Under the pieces are notes generated by a model that saw only the letters and a program-made list of their open reading frames with translations, made no database searches and was not told where the DNA came from. From Strix aluco (Eukaryota; Chordata; Aves; Strigiformes; Strigidae), in NCBI RefSeq assembly GCF_031877795.1, contig NC_133933.1, positions 24,642,029 through 24,706,028 of the forward strand: a DNA stretch of 64,000 bases, given 5' to 3'. Both the position numbers and the translations under genes were made by a program. This document shows positions 63,301-64,000 of this stretch, in pieces (the stretch's first letter is position 1; every line of letters begins with the position of its first letter).

Positions 63301-64000
63301 AACATGGAAGAACTGGGGATGACAAGTGCTCAGTTGGAAAACGAGCTTCTTGCCTACAGATGCCACTAAGTGCCTCCGCTATCTCTAGAGAAATTACTGT
63401 GCCTGGTATTGCTTGATGTTTTAAACATAGCTGCTACAGACAGAATTAAAGAGCAGAGGTTCAAAGTATAAACAACTATGATGATAACATGTTTCAAGAA
63501 GTCTCTTCATGTTTCCAGTGGTGTTGTAAACATTATTGCAGCAGCAGTAGAAATGCTAGATAGTGTGTTGTTCTTTGGGGATCTTTAGTACACCACAGCA
63601 GAAGTCCTAAAATATGTTTTGCTGTTTAATCTTAATTAACTTTTTTCTTTTTGTCTTTCAGACAGCCAATAAGAATGCAACAAAGGTACCACCACCTGTC
63701 CCCACTAAACCAAAACAGATAAACTTGCCTTACTTTGGTCAAGCCAGTCATCTGCAACCTTGTGATGCTAAGCTGGATGGAAACCTGCAGAAGCTGCCCT
63801 TGGCTATTGTAACTATGGGGAATAAACAAAAAACAGTGGCACAGCAGCCTTCCCATCCTCAGCAGATACAGCAAAGGATTTCTGTACCTCCTGCAGGTTC
63901 TTCCTCTAGCCAGGACCAAATTCTTCCCTCCTCCAAGCAGGAGAGTCCCCCAGCAGCAGCTGTGAGACCCTTTACCCCTCAGCCGTCCAAAGAGACCTCA
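27059..64000 (+). CDS. TP53BP2: TP53BP2 (ASPP2), N-terminal 612 codons, runs off the window
   Basis: Apoptosis-stimulating of p53 protein 2: it binds p53 family members, PP1, BCL2, NF-kappaB p65 and PAR3, and acts in the cytoplasm, nucleus and cell junctions. Coding exons: 27059-27085, 47010-47157, 51719-51832, 53617-53696, 54659-54760, 57542-57716, 59153-59334, 59731-59895, 60293-60530, 62233-62361, 62737-62873 and 63662-64000. All introns are GT-AG and all phases join to one 612-codon frame. Residues 10-96 form the ubiquitin-like/RA-type domain ([20 protein letters not shown]). Residues about 129-335 are a Gln-rich coiled coil. Residues about 332-612 are low-complexity and proline-rich, with conserved VRPFSMFD and the SH3-ligand-like [11 protein letters not shown]. 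The ankyrin repeats and SH3 domain lie outside the window. Human ASPP2 is about 1130 residues, so a little over half is here. No frameshift or stop was found. Confidence 0.97.
27222..27363 (+). repeat. Pyrimidine tract ending in T32
   Basis: A CT-rich tract (27222-27290) is followed, after a short GC-rich spacer, by 32 consecutive T at 27332-27363. It lies about 140 bp inside TP53BP2 intron 1. Confidence 0.9.
27435..27550 (+). repeat. G-run cluster with G-quadruplex potential
   Basis: Several runs of four or more G, the longest about 14 (about 27485-27498), on the non-template strand just after the TP53BP2 first exon. This composition can form G-quadruplexes and R-loops; formation is inferred. 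Confidence 0.7.
28082..28127 (+). repeat. 23-bp tandem duplication (two copies)
   Basis: Copies at 28082-28104 and 28105-28127 differ at one base (GGATGCACTATG against GGATGCCCTATG). The pair ends a few bases before the CR1 fragment. Confidence 0.9.
28133..28240 (+). mobile_element. CR1 LINE, truncated 3' end
   Basis: About 108 bp matching the CR1 3' end: GCTGAGGGATATGGTGTAGT, AGTGTTAGGTTAATGGTTGG, ACTAGATGATCTTCAAGGTC and TTTTCCAACCTAGACGATTC. It closes with two octamer-like units (GATTCTGT, twice) typical of the CR1 tail. It is 5'-truncated and in the same orientation as TP53BP2. Confidence 0.9.
33424..33525 (-). mobile_element. MIR/CORE-SINE-like fragment
   Basis: The plus strand reads AAGTTAAGCCACTTGTTAAA then GGTCATGTAGTGAGTTCAGC, close to the antisense MIR phrase 'gttaagtaacttgcccaaggtcacacagc'. 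Old and diverged; limits are approximate. Confidence 0.5.
34518..34540 (+). repeat. T23 homopolymer
   Basis: Run of about 23 T in TP53BP2 intron 1. No adjoining retrocopy was recognised. Confidence 0.85.
41486..41611 (+). mobile_element. MIR/CORE-SINE-like fragment with LINE-type tail
   Basis: The phrase GCCTCAATTTCCCTGCCTGT followed by AAAGTAGG resembles the MIR core 'cctcagtttcctcatctgtaaaatgggg'. The later AAGATGCTTTGAAGATGAAA resembles the 'gctttgagat...gatgaaa' tail of ancient amniote SINEs. Diverged. Confidence 0.45.
46067..46093 (+). repeat. T27 homopolymer
   Basis: Run of 27 T in TP53BP2 intron 1, about 900 bp before exon 2. Confidence 0.9.
47010..47157 (+). CDS. TP53BP2: TP53BP2 coding exon 2
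   Basis: 148 nt, residues 10-58 plus one base. [20 protein letters not shown] to HLAEVWCGS is the first half of the N-terminal ubiquitin-like domain. The acceptor is CTCTTCCAG and the donor TTCAG/GTAGGT. Confidence 0.97.
47158..51718 (+). other. TP53BP2: TP53BP2 intron 2
   Basis: 4.6 kb. It includes a 62-codon ATG-less-context ORF at 48232-48420 with four Cys in a short span ([12 protein letters not shown]) and a plausible donor (CAA/GTAAGA, near 48302). Otherwise I see only short homopolymers. Confidence 0.8.
51719..51832 (+). CDS. TP53BP2: TP53BP2 coding exon 3
   Basis: 114 nt, residues 59-96 plus one base. [20 protein letters not shown] to [13 protein letters not shown] is the second half of the N-terminal domain. 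The acceptor is CTTTTCAG and the donor GCAG/GTAAGT. Confidence 0.97.
51833..53616 (+). other. TP53BP2: TP53BP2 intron 3
   Basis: 1.8 kb of AT-rich intron with no feature recognised. Confidence 0.85.
53617..53696 (+). CDS. TP53BP2: TP53BP2 coding exon 4
   Basis: 80 nt, residues 97-123: [20 protein letters not shown] then DRRIENG. It is the most variable exon against human in this half, but the KRNGVKVPG core is kept. The acceptor is ATCTAG and the donor GGA/GTAAGT. Confidence 0.95.
53697..54658 (+). other. TP53BP2: TP53BP2 intron 4
   Basis: 962 bp. A weak MIR-like stretch lies at about 54160-54290 (AATAATAGTGCTACCTTTGA, then AAGTGCTTTGTATTGCAACG), at low certainty. Confidence 0.8.
54659..54760 (+). 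CDS. TP53BP2: TP53BP2 coding exon 5
   Basis: 102 nt, residues 124-157. [20 protein letters not shown] leads into the Gln-rich start of the coiled coil. Met129 corresponds to the reported start of the shorter human isoform 53BP2S. The acceptor is TTTGACAG and the donor AACAAG/GTGAGT. Confidence 0.97.
54761..57541 (+). other. TP53BP2: TP53BP2 intron 5
   Basis: 2.8 kb. A 128-codon minus-strand ORF (55351-55737) has no recognised homology. T-run near 56540-56557. No mobile element recognised. Confidence 0.8.
57542..57716 (+). CDS. TP53BP2: TP53BP2 coding exon 6
   Basis: 175 nt, residues 158-215 plus one base. Gln/Lys/Glu-rich coiled coil ([20 protein letters not shown] to KRLSNGKL). The acceptor is GACTGCAG and the donor CTAG/GTGAGT. 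Confidence 0.97.
57717..59152 (+). other. TP53BP2: TP53BP2 intron 6
   Basis: 1.4 kb. Its last 140 bp are GC-rich and open in frame with exon 7 from an ATG at 59005. Confidence 0.8.
59153..59334 (+). CDS. TP53BP2: TP53BP2 coding exon 7
   Basis: 182 nt, residues 216-276. [20 protein letters not shown] to LDRLYKELQ, almost identical to human. The acceptor is CTTTCCAG and the donor CTGCAG/GTAATG. Confidence 0.97.
59731..59895 (+). CDS. TP53BP2: TP53BP2 coding exon 8
   Basis: 165 nt, residues 277-331. [20 protein letters not shown] to [13 protein letters not shown] closes the coiled coil. The acceptor is TTATTCAG and the donor ACCA/GTAAGT. The 396-bp intron before it carries a C-rich tract (59690-59711). 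Confidence 0.97.
60293..60530 (+). CDS. TP53BP2: TP53BP2 coding exon 9
   Basis: 238 nt, residues 332-410 plus one base. [40 protein letters not shown] and TLPNMRAGS are shared with mammals, while the last third is diverged. The acceptor is CTCCAAAG and the donor GCAG/GTAATA. Confidence 0.96.
60531..62232 (+). other. TP53BP2: TP53BP2 intron 9
   Basis: 1.7 kb of AT-rich intron with a T-run near 60773-60788. No other feature recognised. Confidence 0.85.
62233..62361 (+). CDS. TP53BP2: TP53BP2 coding exon 10
   Basis: 129 nt, residues 411-453 plus one base. Ser/Asn/Gly-rich and poorly conserved, with a recognisable DWSSSNAD block. The acceptor is CTCCTAG and the donor CAAG/GTATGT. Assigned by phase and position as much as by similarity. 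Confidence 0.9.
62737..62873 (+). CDS. TP53BP2: TP53BP2 coding exon 11
   Basis: 137 nt, residues 454-499. REKEKK-like [17 protein letters not shown] and [16 protein letters not shown] are strongly conserved Ser-rich motifs. The acceptor is ACAACAG and the donor CACAG/GTATGC. Confidence 0.97.
62874..63661 (+). other. TP53BP2: TP53BP2 intron 11
   Basis: 788 bp with no recognised feature. Introns 7 (59335-59730), 8 (59896-60292) and 10 (62362-62736) are each under 400 bp and are equally plain. Confidence 0.85.
63662..64000 (+). CDS. TP53BP2: TP53BP2 coding exon 12 (cut by window end)
   Basis: Residues 500-612 in an open frame to the last base of the window. [20 protein letters not shown] and [20 protein letters not shown] match human ASPP2 closely, with a diverged Gln/Ser/Pro-rich stretch between. 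The acceptor is GTCTTTCAG. The exon continues to the right. Confidence 0.96.

Noticed and set aside
1-64000. CRISPR arrays, bacterial operons, tRNA or rRNA genes, endogenous retrovirus
   Set aside because: No regularly spaced repeats, no cloverleaf or rRNA signature, and no LTR pair or gag/pol/env-like frames were seen on reading both strands.

Overview
This is a vertebrate nuclear genome segment holding two head-to-head protein-coding genes with long introns and GT-AG splice sites. Both genes have CpG-island promoters. The interspersed repeats I recognise are a few CR1 LINE fragments and some old MIR-like pieces, and there are no Alu- or L1-like elements. CR1, sparse repeats and compact introns suggest a bird; a turtle or crocodilian is possible, and the species cannot be fixed from this window.

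Layout. Positions 1-15248 (minus strand) hold FBXO28, a complete five-exon coding sequence of 348 codons, followed by about 3 kb of 3' untranslated sequence running to the left edge. The FBXO28 CpG island spans about 14750-15600. From 15249 to 27058 is an 11.8-kb interval between the two start codons. It holds a CR1 fragment interrupted by an expanded TATC microsatellite (15960-16390), about 8 kb with no gene I can support, and an isolated CpG island at 25030-25690 with RFX-, CRE- and CCAAT-like motifs but no recognised first exon. The TP53BP2 CpG island spans about 26400-27600. From 27059 to the right edge (plus strand) is TP53BP2 (ASPP2). Twelve coding exons give the first 612 residues: the N-terminal ubiquitin-like/RA-type domain, the long coiled coil and part of the proline-rich region. 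The ankyrin repeats and SH3 domain lie beyond the window.

Function. FBXO28 is the substrate-recognition subunit of an SCF ubiquitin ligase. TP53BP2 is an apoptosis-stimulating p53 partner and cell-polarity scaffold. As I recall, the two genes are also divergent neighbours in mammals (human 1q41-q42), which supports both identifications. I see no sign that they share a pathway.

No mobile defence system, operon, CRISPR array, virus or other bacterial-style novelty is present. The observations most worth checking are the orphan CpG island, the open in-frame sequence upstream of both start codons, a candidate internal first exon before TP53BP2 exon 7, and low-complexity tracts at the start of TP53BP2 intron 1.
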